Positions 8,892 through 17,970 are shown, counted from the first letter of the stretch. The stretch: DNA of 32,037 nucleotides from Opitutales bacterium (GCA_017546455.1 JAFYWY010000060.1:1-32037), one strand, 5' to 3'. Made by a program: numbers and translations. The notes: generated by a model not told the origin, from the letters alone.

Positions 8892-10694
8892 TTAGCCTTC
8901 GTTTTTGAGAATTTTGATAAAGGCATCCTGCGGAATCGACACCTTGCCGATTTGCTTCATGCGCTTTTTACCTTCCTTCTGCTTATCGAGAAGCTTGCGC
9001 TTACGCGTAATGTCGCCGCCGTAGCACTTGGCCAAAACGTCCTTGCCGACAGAACCGAGCGTTTCGCGGGCAATAATCTTGCCGCCGACGGCCGCTTGAA
9101 TCGCCACCTTGAAGAGCTGGCGCGGGAGCAAATCCTTGAGGCGTTCGCAAAGTTTACGTCCGTTGGATTCCGCCTTCGTTTCGTGAACGATACTCGAGAA
9201 CGCATCGACTGCCTCGCCGTTGACGAGGATATCGAGCTTCACGAGCTTGCTTTCGACATAATCTCCCAATTCGTAGTCCATCGAGCCATAGCCGCGCGTA
9301 ATGGATTTCATGCGGTCGTTGAAGTCGACGAGAATTTCGTTGAGCGGAAGCACGCAGGAAAGCATAACGCGCTGTTCGTCAATCGTATCGATGTGATCGC
9401 AAATCCCGCGCTTTTCCTGAATGAGCGTCAACATGTCGCCGATACTCGTGCCCGGGATGTGGATGTGCGCGCGAATCGTCGGCTCTTCCATGCGTTCGAT
9501 TTCCGCGGCATCGGGCATGAGCGTCGGATTGTCGACGTAGGTCAGTTTGCCGCCGTTGGAATACACCTTGTAGATAACGCTCGGATAAGTCGAGAGGATG
9601 TCCAGGTCGTATTCGCGACGCAGGCGCTCCTGGATAATTTCCATGTGGAGCAGACCGAGGAAGCCGCAGCGGAAGCCGAAGCCGAGCGCGACGGAGCTTT
9701 CCGCGACATAGGTCAGCGCAGCGTCGTTAATCGCGAGCTTGGCAATCCCCGCCTTAAGCTTTTCGTAGTCCGTCGTATCCAGAGGATAAATGCCGCTGAA
9801 CACCATCGGACGTACTTCCTTAAAGCCCGGCACCGGATCCTTTGCGGGACCGTTTGCGTGCGTCATCGTATCCCCGATTTTCACTTCGGAAACATCACGG
9901 ATATTCGTGACAATGTAGCCGACCATGCCGGGTTCGAGCACGTCCGCCTGCTTCATCTTCGGGGAGAAAATACCGACTTCCTTAATCTGGCTCTTCGCTC
10001 CGGTCGCCATCAGCGAAATCGTGTCGCCGGCCTTGAAAGTGCCCGAGAATACGCGGACGTAGGAAATCACGCCCTTGTAGGTATCGAATTTGGAGTCAAA
10101 AATCAACGCACGCGCGGCGGGATAATCCGACCAACGCGGCGGCGGAACGCGCGTAACGACCGCTTCGAGAATTTCCGTAATCCCAATTCCGGATTTTCCG
10201 GAGGCCAAAACCGCGTCGTCCGCAGGAATCGCCAAAACGTCTTCGACCTGCTTTTTCGCGTGATCCGGCTGCGCACTCGGCAGGTCCACCTTGTTAATCA
10301 CCGGAATGATTTCGAGATTCTGCTGCATCGCCAGAGTCGCATTCGCCACGGTCTGCGCTTCCACGCCCTGCGACGCGTCAATCAACAGGCAGGCGCCTTC
10401 GCAGGATGCCAGCGAGCGGGACACTTCATAGGAAAAATCGACGTGGCCAGGCGTATCAATCAGGTTCAGCAGGTAGGTCTTGCCGTCCTTCGCCAGGTAT
10501 TGCATCGAAACCGGATGGCTCTTGATGGTAATGCCCTTTTCGCGCTCCAAGTCCATCGCGTCGAGCAACTGGTTCTTCATTTGGCGCAGTTCAACCGTCT
10601 GCGTCTGTTCGAGCAAACGGTCGGAGAGCGTCGTCTTCCCGTGGTCAACGTGCGCGATGATACAAAAATTACGAATGAGCGAAATATCCGGCAT
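8892..10694 (-). CDS. lepA: Elongation factor 4 (LepA), back-translocating GTPase
   Basis: LepA is a ribosome-associated translational GTPase involved in initiation and elongation fidelity. The G domain shows the P-loop AHVDHGKTT (about 14-22), G3 DTPGHVDF, and G4 NKVD. It is followed by EF-G-like domains II, III and V and the LepA-specific C-terminal domain with GGDITRKRKLLDKQKEGKKR. Its 600 residues are standard length. The start ATG at 10694 gives the canonical N-terminus (MPDISLIRNFCIIAHVDHG). It lies about 200 bases downstream of infA, behind a terminator, and so is probably transcribed separately. Confidence 0.97.
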   Translation of the reverse strand: MPDISLIRNFCIIAHVDHGKTTLSDRLLEQTQTVELRQMKNQLLDAMDLEREKGITIKSHPVSMQYLAKDGKTYLLNLIDTPGHVDFSYEVSRSLASCEGACLLIDASQGVEAQTVANATLAMQQNLEIIPVINKVDLPSAQPDHAKKQVEDVLAIPADDAVLASGKSGIGITEILEAVVTRVPPPRWSDYPAARALIFDSKFDTYKGVISYVRVFSGTFKAGDTISLMATGAKSQIKEVGIFSPKMKQADVLEPGMVGYIVTNIRDVSEVKIGDTMTHANGPAKDPVPGFKEVRPMVFSGIYPLDTTDYEKLKAGIAKLAINDAALTYVAESSVALGFGFRCGFLGLLHMEIIQERLRREYDLDILSTYPSVIYKVYSNGGKLTYVDNPTLMPDAAEIERMEEPTIRAHIHIPGTSIGDMLTLIQEKRGICDHIDTIDEQRVMLSCVLPLNEILVDFNDRMKSITRGYGSMDYELGDYVESKLVKLDILVNGEAVDAFSSIVHETKAESNGRKLCERLKDLLPRQLFKVAIQAAVGGKIIARETLGSVGKDVLAKCYGGDITRKRKLLDKQKEGKKRMKQIGKVSIPQDAFIKILKNEG

Positions 10695-10805
10695 AATTCT
10701 AAAATTAAGGGTTCATTAAAAAGAAAAACCCCTTCCCGCGCAACAACGAGAAGATACTTCGCAGATTTTCCCGCAGAAAACGCGCTCGGATTTTCTTTTA
10801 CGGCA

Positions 10806-10848
10806 GAAAAACGAAGCGTAAACTCCAAAACCCGTTTGAAGTTTACGC
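10806..10848 (-). terminator. Rho-independent terminator after infA
   Basis: A 9-bp stem (GCGTAAACT/AGTTTACGC) with a 15-base loop is followed on the minus strand by TTCGTTTTT. It lies about 45 bases past the infA stop and upstream of lepA. Confidence 0.65.
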
Positions 10849-10894
10849 TCAAAGGAAAGCTGTGTGCCTATCGTCAGGCGACAGGCAACGACGA

Positions 10895-11179
10895 TTAGCG
10901 GCGGCGGGGTGCCGGGCGGGAAGCTGCGGGAGCGGCGCCGAGCGGTTTCGGAGCCGAGCTGCGGAGGCGGTACGTGATACGCGCCTGCGTGATGTCTTTC
11001 GGATCCATTTCGACACGCACGGTGTCACCGACAAAAATCTTGATAAAGTTTTTACGCAACTTTCCCGAGATATGCCCGAGCACCACGTGTTTATTCGGGA
11101 GTTCAATGCGGAACATCGTGCCCGGAAGCACGGCCACGATTTTACCTTCTAATTCGATGAGACCTTCAGAATTCGCCAT
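10895..11179 (-). CDS. infA: Translation initiation factor IF-1 with C-terminal extension
   Basis: IF-1 is the S1-like OB-fold protein that occupies the 30S A site during initiation. The core (residues ~5-72) contains the expected ELEGKIVAVLPGTMFRIEL, VVLGHISGKLRKNFIKI and VGDTVRVEMDPKDITQARIT blocks. Bacterial IF-1 normally ends near residue 72; this one continues for about 22 residues in a Pro/Ala/Arg tail (SSAPKPLGAAPAASRPAPRR), likely disordered and basic. It is flanked by terminators on both sides and is probably a single-gene transcript. Confidence 0.95.
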   Translation of the reverse strand: MANSEGLIELEGKIVAVLPGTMFRIELPNKHVVLGHISGKLRKNFIKIFVGDTVRVEMDPKDITQARITYRLRSSAPKPLGAAPAASRPAPRRR

Positions 11180-11255
11180 GTAGATTGTAATGTTTCAAAA
11201 AAATCAAAACTCAATAATCATATTTCAATTACATGCAGTCAACGGCGAAGTTCCA

Positions 11256-11293
11256 CAAAAAACATCCCGCAGAAGCGATTTCGCCCTGCGGGA
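11256..11293 (-). terminator. Rho-independent terminator after gpmI
   Basis: The minus strand shows TCCCGCAG pairing with CTGCGGGA around a 13-base loop, followed by TGTTTTTTG. It lies about 100 bases past gpmI and upstream of infA. Confidence 0.75.
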
Positions 11294-11316
11294 ACGTTTT
11301 TCGGAAATTACGGCTC

Positions 11317-11390
11317 AAAGATTAGAGCTTGAAGAAGGAGGAACGGCTTTCTTCCTCTTTAACCTCTAATCTTTAATCTCTAATCTATTC
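11317..11390. repeat. Inverted repeat built from 7-base units behind gpmI
   Basis: AAAGATTAGAG at 11317-11327 is the exact reverse complement of CTCTAATCTTT at 11364-11374. The right arm runs into a degenerate tandem with period 7 (CTCTAAT CTTTAAT CTCTAAT). Between the arms lies a purine block mirrored by a pyrimidine block, so the whole can fold as a long imperfect hairpin. It begins a few bases past the gpmI stop. Confidence 0.6.
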
Positions 11391-11391
11391 C

Positions 11392-12954
11392 TTATTTCTC
11401 AATAAGCGACTTGCCCGTCATTTCCGGCGGCGTGGGCAGGCCCATCATGTCGAGCAGCGTCGGAGCGATATCGCCGAGCGCACCGCCCGTCTGGCGCAGC
11501 TTCACATTCTTGACGTCCTTGCCGTAGAGCACGACTTCGACCGGGTTGAGCGTGTGTTGCGTGTGCGGGCCCTTCGTGGCTTCGTCGTACATTTCGTCGA
11601 CGTTACCGTGGTCCGCCGTGATGAGCATATCGACGCCGCATTCGTCGGCGACGGCGCAGATGCGTTCGAGGCACTTGTCCACCGTTTCAACCGCCTTGAT
11701 GATTGCGGGTTGCTTGCCGGTGTGGCCGACCATGTCCGGGTTCGCAAAGTTCGTCACGATGAGCGCGTACTTGCCGGAGCGGAGTGCGTTAATCGTGGAC
11801 TCGCAAACGCCTTCCGCCGACATTTCCGGCTTCTGGTCGTAGGTGGCCACTTCCTTCGGAGACGGGATGAGGCCGCGTTCTTCGCCCGGGAACGGCTCGT
11901 CGCGATAGTCGTTGAAGAAGAAGGTGACGTGCGGGAACTTTTCGGTTTCCGCCGTACGGAACTGCGTGAGTCCCTGCTGGGCAATCCAGTCGCCGAGAAT
12001 GTTTTTCATCGGTTCCGGCTTCGGGAACACGACGTTCGGGCAAAGTCCCTTCTGGTACTCGGTCATCGTCGCGTAGTAAATATCGAGCTTCTTCGCGCGC
12101 GGGAAGCCTTCAAAGTTATCGTCGATAAACGCGTGCGTGAGCTCGCGCGGACGGTCGCCGCGGAAGTTGAAGAAGATAACGCTGTCGCCGTCCTTGATCG
12201 AGCCGACGGGGACGCCGTTTTCAACGACGCGGGTCGGAAGCACGAATTCGTCGCCCTGCTCGGAGTCGCTCGACGGATTGTTGTAGTACCATTCGACGGC
12301 AGCGGTCGCGGATTCTGCCGTGAGCGCATCTCCGCCGACGAGGCAGTTGTACGCCTTTTCGACGCGGTTCCAGCGGTTGTCGCGGTCCATCGCCCAGAAG
12401 CGGCCGGAGACCGTAGCGATTTTGCCGAGACCGATTTTCGCGCATTCATCTTCAATTTCCTTGATGAAGCCGACGCCGCTGGTGGGCGGGCTGTCACGAC
12501 CGTCCATAAACGCGTGGATGCAAACGTTTTGCACGCCGGCAGCCTTCGCGCCGCGGATCAAACCGTAGAGGTGCGGGAGCGTCGAGTGGACGCCGGCAGC
12601 ACTGGCGAGGCCCATGAGGTGGAGCGTGGAATTTTTCGCGTTGGCAAAAGCGGCTTGGAGCACGGCATTGTTTTTCATGCCTTCGTCGGTCAAACCGAGG
12701 TCGATGCGCATGATTTCCTGCGGGACGATGCGGCCGGCGCCGATGTTTTGGTGACCGACTTCGGAATTGCCCATGATGCCTTCGGGCAAGCCGACGGCGG
12801 GACCGTGGGCGGCGACTTCCGTGCGCGGCCATTCGGCGGAAAGCTTGTTCGAGAACGGAATGTTCGCGATTTTGAGCGCATTGAATTTATCCTGCGCGGC
12901 GTTGTGGTTGGCTCCCCAACCGTCACGAATAACGAGTAGAACTGTTTTGCTCAT
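11392..12954 (-). CDS. gpmI: 2,3-bisphosphoglycerate-independent phosphoglycerate mutase
   Basis: This manganese-dependent enzyme interconverts 3- and 2-phosphoglycerate in glycolysis. It belongs to the alkaline phosphatase superfamily. The N-terminal metal site DGWG and the phospho-accepting Ser64 in [15 protein letters not shown] are clear. The phosphotransferase insert (about 80-310) has the typical GRDSPPTSG and DRDNRW motifs, and the C-terminal metal ligands are in [12 protein letters not shown] and [12 protein letters not shown]. The start at 12954 ([14 protein letters not shown]) is preferred over a frame extension 22 codons upstream, which has no family counterpart. Length is then 520, normal. 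No Shine-Dalgarno is visible. A bile-salt-hydrolase-like gene ends about 115 bases upstream on the same strand. Confidence 0.96.
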   Translation of the reverse strand: MSKTVLLVIRDGWGANHNAAQDKFNALKIANIPFSNKLSAEWPRTEVAAHGPAVGLPEGIMGNSEVGHQNIGAGRIVPQEIMRIDLGLTDEGMKNNAVLQAAFANAKNSTLHLMGLASAAGVHSTLPHLYGLIRGAKAAGVQNVCIHAFMDGRDSPPTSGVGFIKEIEDECAKIGLGKIATVSGRFWAMDRDNRWNRVEKAYNCLVGGDALTAESATAAVEWYYNNPSSDSEQGDEFVLPTRVVENGVPVGSIKDGDSVIFFNFRGDRPRELTHAFIDDNFEGFPRAKKLDIYYATMTEYQKGLCPNVVFPKPEPMKNILGDWIAQQGLTQFRTAETEKFPHVTFFFNDYRDEPFPGEERGLIPSPKEVATYDQKPEMSAEGVCESTINALRSGKYALIVTNFANPDMVGHTGKQPAIIKAVETVDKCLERICAVADECGVDMLITADHGNVDEMYDEATKGPHTQHTLNPVEVVLYGKDVKNVKLRQTGGALGDIAPTLLDMMGLPTPPEMTGKSLIEK

Positions 12955-13069
12955 AATTGAGGGAGATTCTGTGCTTTTCGCGGGAACGCGACAAGACCAA
13001 TTAAAACTCGCGCGGGACAAATTCCGAAAGATTGCCGTACTGCGGATTAAGCCGATTCATGCACGGCGT

Positions 13070-14044
13070 TCAGTTGACGGCAAAAATATCGTCTTCGCGG
13101 CGCAGCGGATAGCTCACGAGCATGTCGCCCTCGAGTTCCTCGCGATGCATGTCCACGGCATTGATGCGGCTGTTCCCGTAGGTCCTGTAATAAAATACGC
13201 CGGTCCGGGTATTGCAGCAGGAGGAATAAAGCGTCATTTCGCATTTTCCGTTTTCGAGGCGGACGCAACCGCGAACCTGTTCGACGGAAGCAAGAATGTG
13301 GAAAAACTGCGCAACGCTGTCGGCCTCCGAACTTCCGCAAACGGAATTGAGCTTGGTAAATGCCGCCCGCACAAAGCGCGACGCCGACGAGCAATCTCCC
13401 GGCAAGCCGATGGCGCCCATCCCGCGACTGTAGGCGCTGAGCGGGAAATCTTCCGCAAACGTATTTTTCGCGGGATGACACGAAAGCTGCATGTAATCGG
13501 CAAGCCGCAGCATTTGGAAACGGAACGGCGGATTATTCGTCAGGACGCCGACGGGATTGTCGATCAGATTCAACCCGCCGCGGGTGATTTCAATGACAGC
13601 CGATTTTTTCGCGTCGGCAATCAGCCAATGCAAAGGCGAAAGCGGAAGATTTTCGGAAAAAGCTTCGTCCAGGGGATTGATGCGTTCAAGCTTTTCGCGC
13701 GCTTCCTCGAGCGTCGAACACTGCCCGAGAATCCAGGGAATCAACTCAAAGGGCGTGACATTGTCTTTCCCGACAACATAGGGACGCCACTCGGCGTTTT
13801 CAGGGAAATTCAATCCCGCCATGCTAAGCCCCACCTCGTTGGTGGCATCGTAATAAAGCGGATAGTCGTCCGCGACATAGGCAACGCCGATCATCGCAAA
13901 ATGCTTCGTCATCGCGGGGAGGCGATGAAAATGAAGCGGGAAATGCCTCGGCGTTATCGTAACGCTCTCACGATAGGAATATTCCAAATCCAGATTGCGC
14001 CCGAAATAATGATCTTTGGTCTTAAAGGAAACAGCAGTACACAT
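13070..14044 (-). CDS. Choloylglycine hydrolase family enzyme, probable bile salt hydrolase
   Basis: This is an N-terminal-nucleophile amidase expected to split the amide bond of conjugated bile acids. Cys2 directly follows the initiator Met (MCTAVSF), as required for the catalytic N-terminal Cys. Other active-site positions align with known bile salt hydrolases: Arg16 and Asp19 (GRNLD), Asn79 (MAGLNF; penicillin V acylases usually have Tyr here), Asn170/171 (GVLTNNP) and the Arg of SRFVRAAF. There is no signal peptide, so it should be cytoplasmic. A YSRGMG loop precedes GLPGD; an S-R-G loop at this place was linked to taurine-conjugate preference in Lactobacillus enzymes, and its meaning here is inference. 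Length (324) matches the family. Penicillin V acylase or another linear-amide hydrolase is the alternative. Confidence 0.88.
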   Translation of the reverse strand: MCTAVSFKTKDHYFGRNLDLEYSYRESVTITPRHFPLHFHRLPAMTKHFAMIGVAYVADDYPLYYDATNEVGLSMAGLNFPENAEWRPYVVGKDNVTPFELIPWILGQCSTLEEAREKLERINPLDEAFSENLPLSPLHWLIADAKKSAVIEITRGGLNLIDNPVGVLTNNPPFRFQMLRLADYMQLSCHPAKNTFAEDFPLSAYSRGMGAIGLPGDCSSASRFVRAAFTKLNSVCGSSEADSVAQFFHILASVEQVRGCVRLENGKCEMTLYSSCCNTRTGVFYYRTYGNSRINAVDMHREELEGDMLVSYPLRREDDIFAVN

Positions 14045-14110
14045 AGCAACGAGGAAGCGTCCCCGTGCCCTGTTCTTCTCTAAAAAAATGCGTTCCGACG
14101 CGTGCGCCGA

Positions 14111-15103
14111 CTACTGCTCGGCGGAATCGCCGTAGGGCGGCGTAAGCAAAAGCGAAGTCTTCAGTCCGGGCAGAAATTCGGAGAATTCTTCGCCGCCGGG
14201 TACGGCATTGCGCAGGGCGTTTTGCACCATCCCGAGCTTGGCGTCGAGATTATCGACAAGCGAGACAAAGACCGCTTCGGGCGTGGCGGCAAGCGCGGCG
14301 GCGCCCCATTCCAACTCGCCCTGGTGACTCAGGACAATGTGTTCCAAACGCTCCAAGAGCGCTTCGGGAAGGTGATTCTTCAAGCCGTGCTTGCGGACGA
14401 TGCGGTAGCCGAGCACAACGTGGCCCTGCAAAATCCCCGCGCGCGTCTTGCGCGTGGAAAGGCCCTGCGTGTATTCGACGGTTTTTCCGATATCGTGCAA
14501 AAGCGCTCCCGCGATCGCAAGGCTCGGATCGACCTGCGGATAAAGCGGCAAAAGTGCGCGGGCGGCACGGGCAAGGTGGCAGGAATGCTCCAACAAACCG
14601 TGACGGTAGGCGTGATGCATCGAAATCGCGGCGGATGAATTCACGAATATGCCGTAAATTTCCTCAATCGCCGAACGCGTCACGGCACGCAATCCCGCGT
14701 GCGAAATCGCTTCGATGTGAGCATTCAGCTCCTCGCAAAGCCCGTCAAAATCCTCCGGGGACGATTCGACGAGCGCCTCCGCCAGACCGTCGCGCTCGAC
14801 AATTTCTGCGGAAACTTCTTCGAGCGAATCGGGCTTGGGCGAAAAACGTCCCTGATAGAAATCCACCTTTCCCGACGCACGCACAATCGCACCTTCGCTG
14901 ATGCTGCGCAGAACATTGCCGATAAGATTGTCCGAAAAAACATTGCAGGAGAAACTCCCCGTCTTGTCGCCGAGCTCAAGCGAGTAAAAGGAGGAGCCGT
15001 TCTTCGCTGTCTTAACCGCACACTTTTTCAGGATAAAAACTCCGGAAAAGGGCGCACCGGCATCGAGAGTCTTCAGGACATTAACGGGATAAAAATTCGG
15101 CAT
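14111..15103 (-). CDS. OB-fold/HD-domain 3'-5' exoribonuclease, YhaM-like
   Basis: An N-terminal OB-fold (about 15-100, with YSLELGDKTGSFSCNVFSDN) is followed by a metal-dependent HD phosphohydrolase domain. HD-domain ligands are visible in HHAYRHGLLEHS, in ALLHDIGKT and in the later HIVLSHQGELEWG. This domain order matches YhaM/CBF1-type exoribonucleases. The protein ends in a short hydrophilic tail. It starts 34 bases after the methyltransferase gene and lies in a same-strand run with mutL, the methyltransferase and the bile-salt-hydrolase gene, suggesting one transcript. RNA is the expected substrate; single-stranded DNA is possible. Confidence 0.85.
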   Translation of the reverse strand: MPNFYPVNVLKTLDAGAPFSGVFILKKCAVKTAKNGSSFYSLELGDKTGSFSCNVFSDNLIGNVLRSISEGAIVRASGKVDFYQGRFSPKPDSLEEVSAEIVERDGLAEALVESSPEDFDGLCEELNAHIEAISHAGLRAVTRSAIEEIYGIFVNSSAAISMHHAYRHGLLEHSCHLARAARALLPLYPQVDPSLAIAGALLHDIGKTVEYTQGLSTRKTRAGILQGHVVLGYRIVRKHGLKNHLPEALLERLEHIVLSHQGELEWGAAALAATPEAVFVSLVDNLDAKLGMVQNALRNAVPGGEEFSEFLPGLKTSLLLTPPYGDSAEQ

Positions 15104-15137
15104 GGGAGCAGTCTGTAGGCGTACGTTTCAAATAAGA

Positions 15138-16019
15138 TTAACGGGTCCACTTTGCCCAGAGGGACAGCGGAAGCGGGCGCGCGGAAGGCGCCGATTCAAG
15201 CGTCACCAGCTCGCCGCATTCGACCTTCCCGCCCGCGATATCCGCCGTCATTGCCTCAATCAGGTTTTTACAAAGCAACGACGACGCGTCAATCGTGTAA
15301 AGCGTCAGAATGACGAGCGAGGCTTGCGAAGAAAGCAATTGGCGGCAGAGCTCAAGCAGGGGCGGCAAATCGCGTTCGACCTTCCAGAGCTCTCCTCCCG
15401 GGCCGCGTCCGAAAGCCGGCGGATCGAGCAGAATCGCTTCGTAGGTGTTCCCGCGGCGCACTTCCCGCTGGCAGAACTTTACGGCGTCTTCGAGAATCCA
15501 GCGAATCGGCGCTTTTTCGAGTCCGGAAATTTCCTGATTGCGGCGCCCCCAAGCGACGGCGGGCTTCGACGCATCGACGTGTGTGACCTGCCATCCGGCG
15601 CGCGCAGCTGCGAGCGAGGCCGCACCCGTGTAACCGAAAAGATTCAAGAGCTTCTTCGTCTTTCCGGCGGGAACGGGATTATTCAAAATGAAATCCCAAT
15701 GCGGCGACTGTTCGGGGAAAATTCCGATTTGCTTCGAGCGGTCCATGAAGCGCAGTTGCAGGGAAAAGGCATCGCGGAATTTCAGTGTCCAGGGTTCCGG
15801 AGCACGTCCGCGGAAACGCCAAGCTCCTTCGCGCGAAGTTTCGTCTTCGTGGATGGCGACGGCAGCGCGCCACTCCGCATCCGGCAACGACGGCTTCCAC
15901 CAGGCCTTCGGCTCGCTGCGGATAATCCGGACCGGGCCGAATTGTTCCAGCTTTCGCTTATTCCCGCTGTCGAGCAGGCGATAGTCGGTGCAGACGTTTT
16001 TTAAAACTTCAATATTCAT
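15138..16019 (-). CDS. Class I SAM-dependent methyltransferase, RlmI/RlmK-like
   Basis: The Rossmann-type methyltransferase core is clear: motif I LLNLFGYTGAASLAAARAG, an acidic ribose-binding site VTHVDASKPAV, and the catalytic-type DPPAFGRG. The upstream segment with DRSKQIGIFPEQSPHWDF is characteristic of the COG1092 family of 23S rRNA cytosine/guanosine methyltransferases. It is shorter (293) than full RlmI (~400) because it lacks an N-terminal PUA domain. That makes the exact rRNA target uncertain. It begins five bases after the mutL stop, so the two genes are very probably co-transcribed. Confidence 0.8.
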   Translation of the reverse strand: MNIEVLKNVCTDYRLLDSGNKRKLEQFGPVRIIRSEPKAWWKPSLPDAEWRAAVAIHEDETSREGAWRFRGRAPEPWTLKFRDAFSLQLRFMDRSKQIGIFPEQSPHWDFILNNPVPAGKTKKLLNLFGYTGAASLAAARAGWQVTHVDASKPAVAWGRRNQEISGLEKAPIRWILEDAVKFCQREVRRGNTYEAILLDPPAFGRGPGGELWKVERDLPPLLELCRQLLSSQASLVILTLYTIDASSLLCKNLIEAMTADIAGGKVECGELVTLESAPSARPLPLSLWAKWTR

Positions 16020-16024
16020 AGGAC

Positions 16025-17866
16025 TTAGAGCAATCCGAATTTACGGGAGATTTCCTGGTGTGAGATTTCGACAAAAATTTTCTGACCGTTCGGCGACACA
16101 TTCGGCTGGGAGCACGCGAAGAGCTCCCGTAGCAAAATACCGATTTTTTCCGCATCGAAATTTTCGGAAGCGGAAGACGCGTGCGCCCCCGCAAGGCGCG
16201 CCAGCGTTTCGTGAGCGACATTGGCCCGGGAAAAATCGGCCGGCAGGCGGGCAATGCGCGCCACGAGATCGCGCACGCAGGCGGCGACATCGGCCCCCGC
16301 ATCCAGCCAATCCGGCACGGCATTGACGCGGAAGAAGTTCCGCCCGAACTCCTCGATTTCAAAGCCTGCCGCGTTGAGTGTCGGCAAATTGCGGTTGAGC
16401 GCATCGGCCTGAATCGGATCAAATTCCAAAGGCTCGGGAATCAGCAATTGCTGAGAAACCGGCGCAGCCGTCCGGAAACGCTCAAGCACGCGCTCGAAAG
16501 CGATACGTTCCCGCGCAAAGCGGATGTTCAGCAGAAGCAGCCCTTCGCCCGCCTGAAAAACGGCGACATTGTCGCCCGCAAGCTTGCCGAAAAATCGCCA
16601 TTGGCGGAATGCGGGTACCGCGGAAGCTTTTTCCGGAAGCTTCGCAGGTACCGGAGATTCCGGCGGCTTGGGCGCGGAAGGCGGTGCCGCGAGCGGTCGC
16701 GGGGAGACCTCGCCGGAACGGGCCGGCATTGTCAAAACGTTTCCGCGGTCGCCCTGCCCGACGGAATAATCGCGGGCCGGGACTCGTACTTCCGTCGCCG
16801 GCGAAGGCATGGGATTCGGCTCCGTCCTGAACGGCGTTGCGGGAATCGGGCGCGCCGGCTCGGGCGCCTCGGTTTCCTGCGGAGAAAGCGTCCCCAAGAC
16901 CGTATTTATCAAAAAATTGCGCACGCGGGATTCGTCACGAAAACGGATCTCACGCTTTGCCGGGTGGACATTGACGTCGATGGCGTGCGGATCGATTTCC
17001 AAAAACAAAAACGCCAGCGGATAGCGCCCGCGCGGAATCAGCGTGTGGTAGCTCTCGACCAGCGAATACGCCATCGTGCGATTATCAACCGGGCGGCCGT
17101 TGACGATGGTAACCATTTCCTGACGGGAACTACGGCTCACGCCGGGCTTGCCGATGAGGCCCGAAACCTTCATACCGAACGCCTCCGCAGGCGTAAGCGG
17201 GATTAGTTCGTCAGCGAGCTGGCGGCCCCAAATCGCGGCGACGCGGTCAATCATGTCAAGATTTGCGGGCGAGCGGAAAATCTCGCGTCCGTTTTCCCAA
17301 AGCGTGAAAGCAATTTTCGGATGGGCGACGGCGTAAAGGCGAATTGTACGCGTGATGTGGGCCGCCTCCGTGTTTTCCGACTTCAGAAATTTCAGGCGTG
17401 CGGGCACATTGGCAAAGAGGCTCGCAACTTCGATTTTCGTCCCCGGAGCCATCCCGACGTCCCGGCAGTGGACGTATTTCCCGCCGCTGACGAAAATTTC
17501 CGTTCCGAGCGGCGAATCCGCCGTGCGCGTTCTGAGCGTAAACTGCGAAACGGAAGCGATGGACGGAAGCGCTTCCCCGCGAAAACCGAAGGTCTGAATC
17601 GTGTCCAAATCCTCGGTCGCCCGGATTTTGCTCGTCGCATGCCGTTCGAGCGCCATCAGGGCTTCATCACGCGTCATCCCGACACCGTTGTCCTCGATGG
17701 ACATGAAGTTGCGCCCGCCGTTGCGGAATTCGATGCTGATGCGGGTCGCTCCCGCGTCGATGGCGTTTTCCAGCAATTCCTTAATCACGGACACGGGACG
17801 CTCCACCACTTCGCCGGCGGCGATTTGATTGGCGACATTGTCGGATAGAATTCGGATTTTCGGCAT
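16025..17866 (-). CDS. mutL: DNA mismatch repair protein MutL
   Basis: MutL is the GHKL ATPase that couples MutS mismatch recognition to strand removal. The start at 17866 (MPKIRILSDNVANQIAAGEV) is the canonical N-terminus; an upstream ATG adds 17 unconserved residues. GHKL motifs ENAIDAGAT, DNGVGM and GFRGEALPSI are intact, followed by the transducer domain (NGRPVDNRTM, HPAKREIRF). A Pro/Ala-rich linker spans about 335-420, and the C-terminal dimerisation domain follows. At the place where endonuclease-type MutL has DQHAxxE, this protein reads LNIRFARERIAFE, so the metal-binding nuclease motif is missing. It heads a same-strand run of genes. Confidence 0.95.
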   Translation of the reverse strand: MPKIRILSDNVANQIAAGEVVERPVSVIKELLENAIDAGATRISIEFRNGGRNFMSIEDNGVGMTRDEALMALERHATSKIRATEDLDTIQTFGFRGEALPSIASVSQFTLRTRTADSPLGTEIFVSGGKYVHCRDVGMAPGTKIEVASLFANVPARLKFLKSENTEAAHITRTIRLYAVAHPKIAFTLWENGREIFRSPANLDMIDRVAAIWGRQLADELIPLTPAEAFGMKVSGLIGKPGVSRSSRQEMVTIVNGRPVDNRTMAYSLVESYHTLIPRGRYPLAFLFLEIDPHAIDVNVHPAKREIRFRDESRVRNFLINTVLGTLSPQETEAPEPARPIPATPFRTEPNPMPSPATEVRVPARDYSVGQGDRGNVLTMPARSGEVSPRPLAAPPSAPKPPESPVPAKLPEKASAVPAFRQWRFFGKLAGDNVAVFQAGEGLLLLNIRFARERIAFERVLERFRTAAPVSQQLLIPEPLEFDPIQADALNRNLPTLNAAGFEIEEFGRNFFRVNAVPDWLDAGADVAACVRDLVARIARLPADFSRANVAHETLARLAGAHASSASENFDAEKIGILLRELFACSQPNVSPNGQKIFVEISHQEISRKFGLL

Positions 17867-17910
17867 CGTAAAGTTGGGCAAAAGGATACGCGGGAGGCTC
17901 GGGAAAGTAA

Positions 17911-17949
17911 AAAACAAAAACGTCCCCGCAAGGCCTGCGGGAACGTTTT
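17911..17949 (-). terminator. Rho-independent terminator after rubrerythrin
   Basis: On the minus strand AAAACGTTCCCGCA pairs with TGCGGGGACGTTTTT around AGGCCT (one mismatch), followed by a T-rich tract. It lies about 20 bases past the rubrerythrin stop and just upstream of mutL. Confidence 0.85.
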
Positions 17950-17970
17950 ATAGCGGCAAACCGGAAAGAA

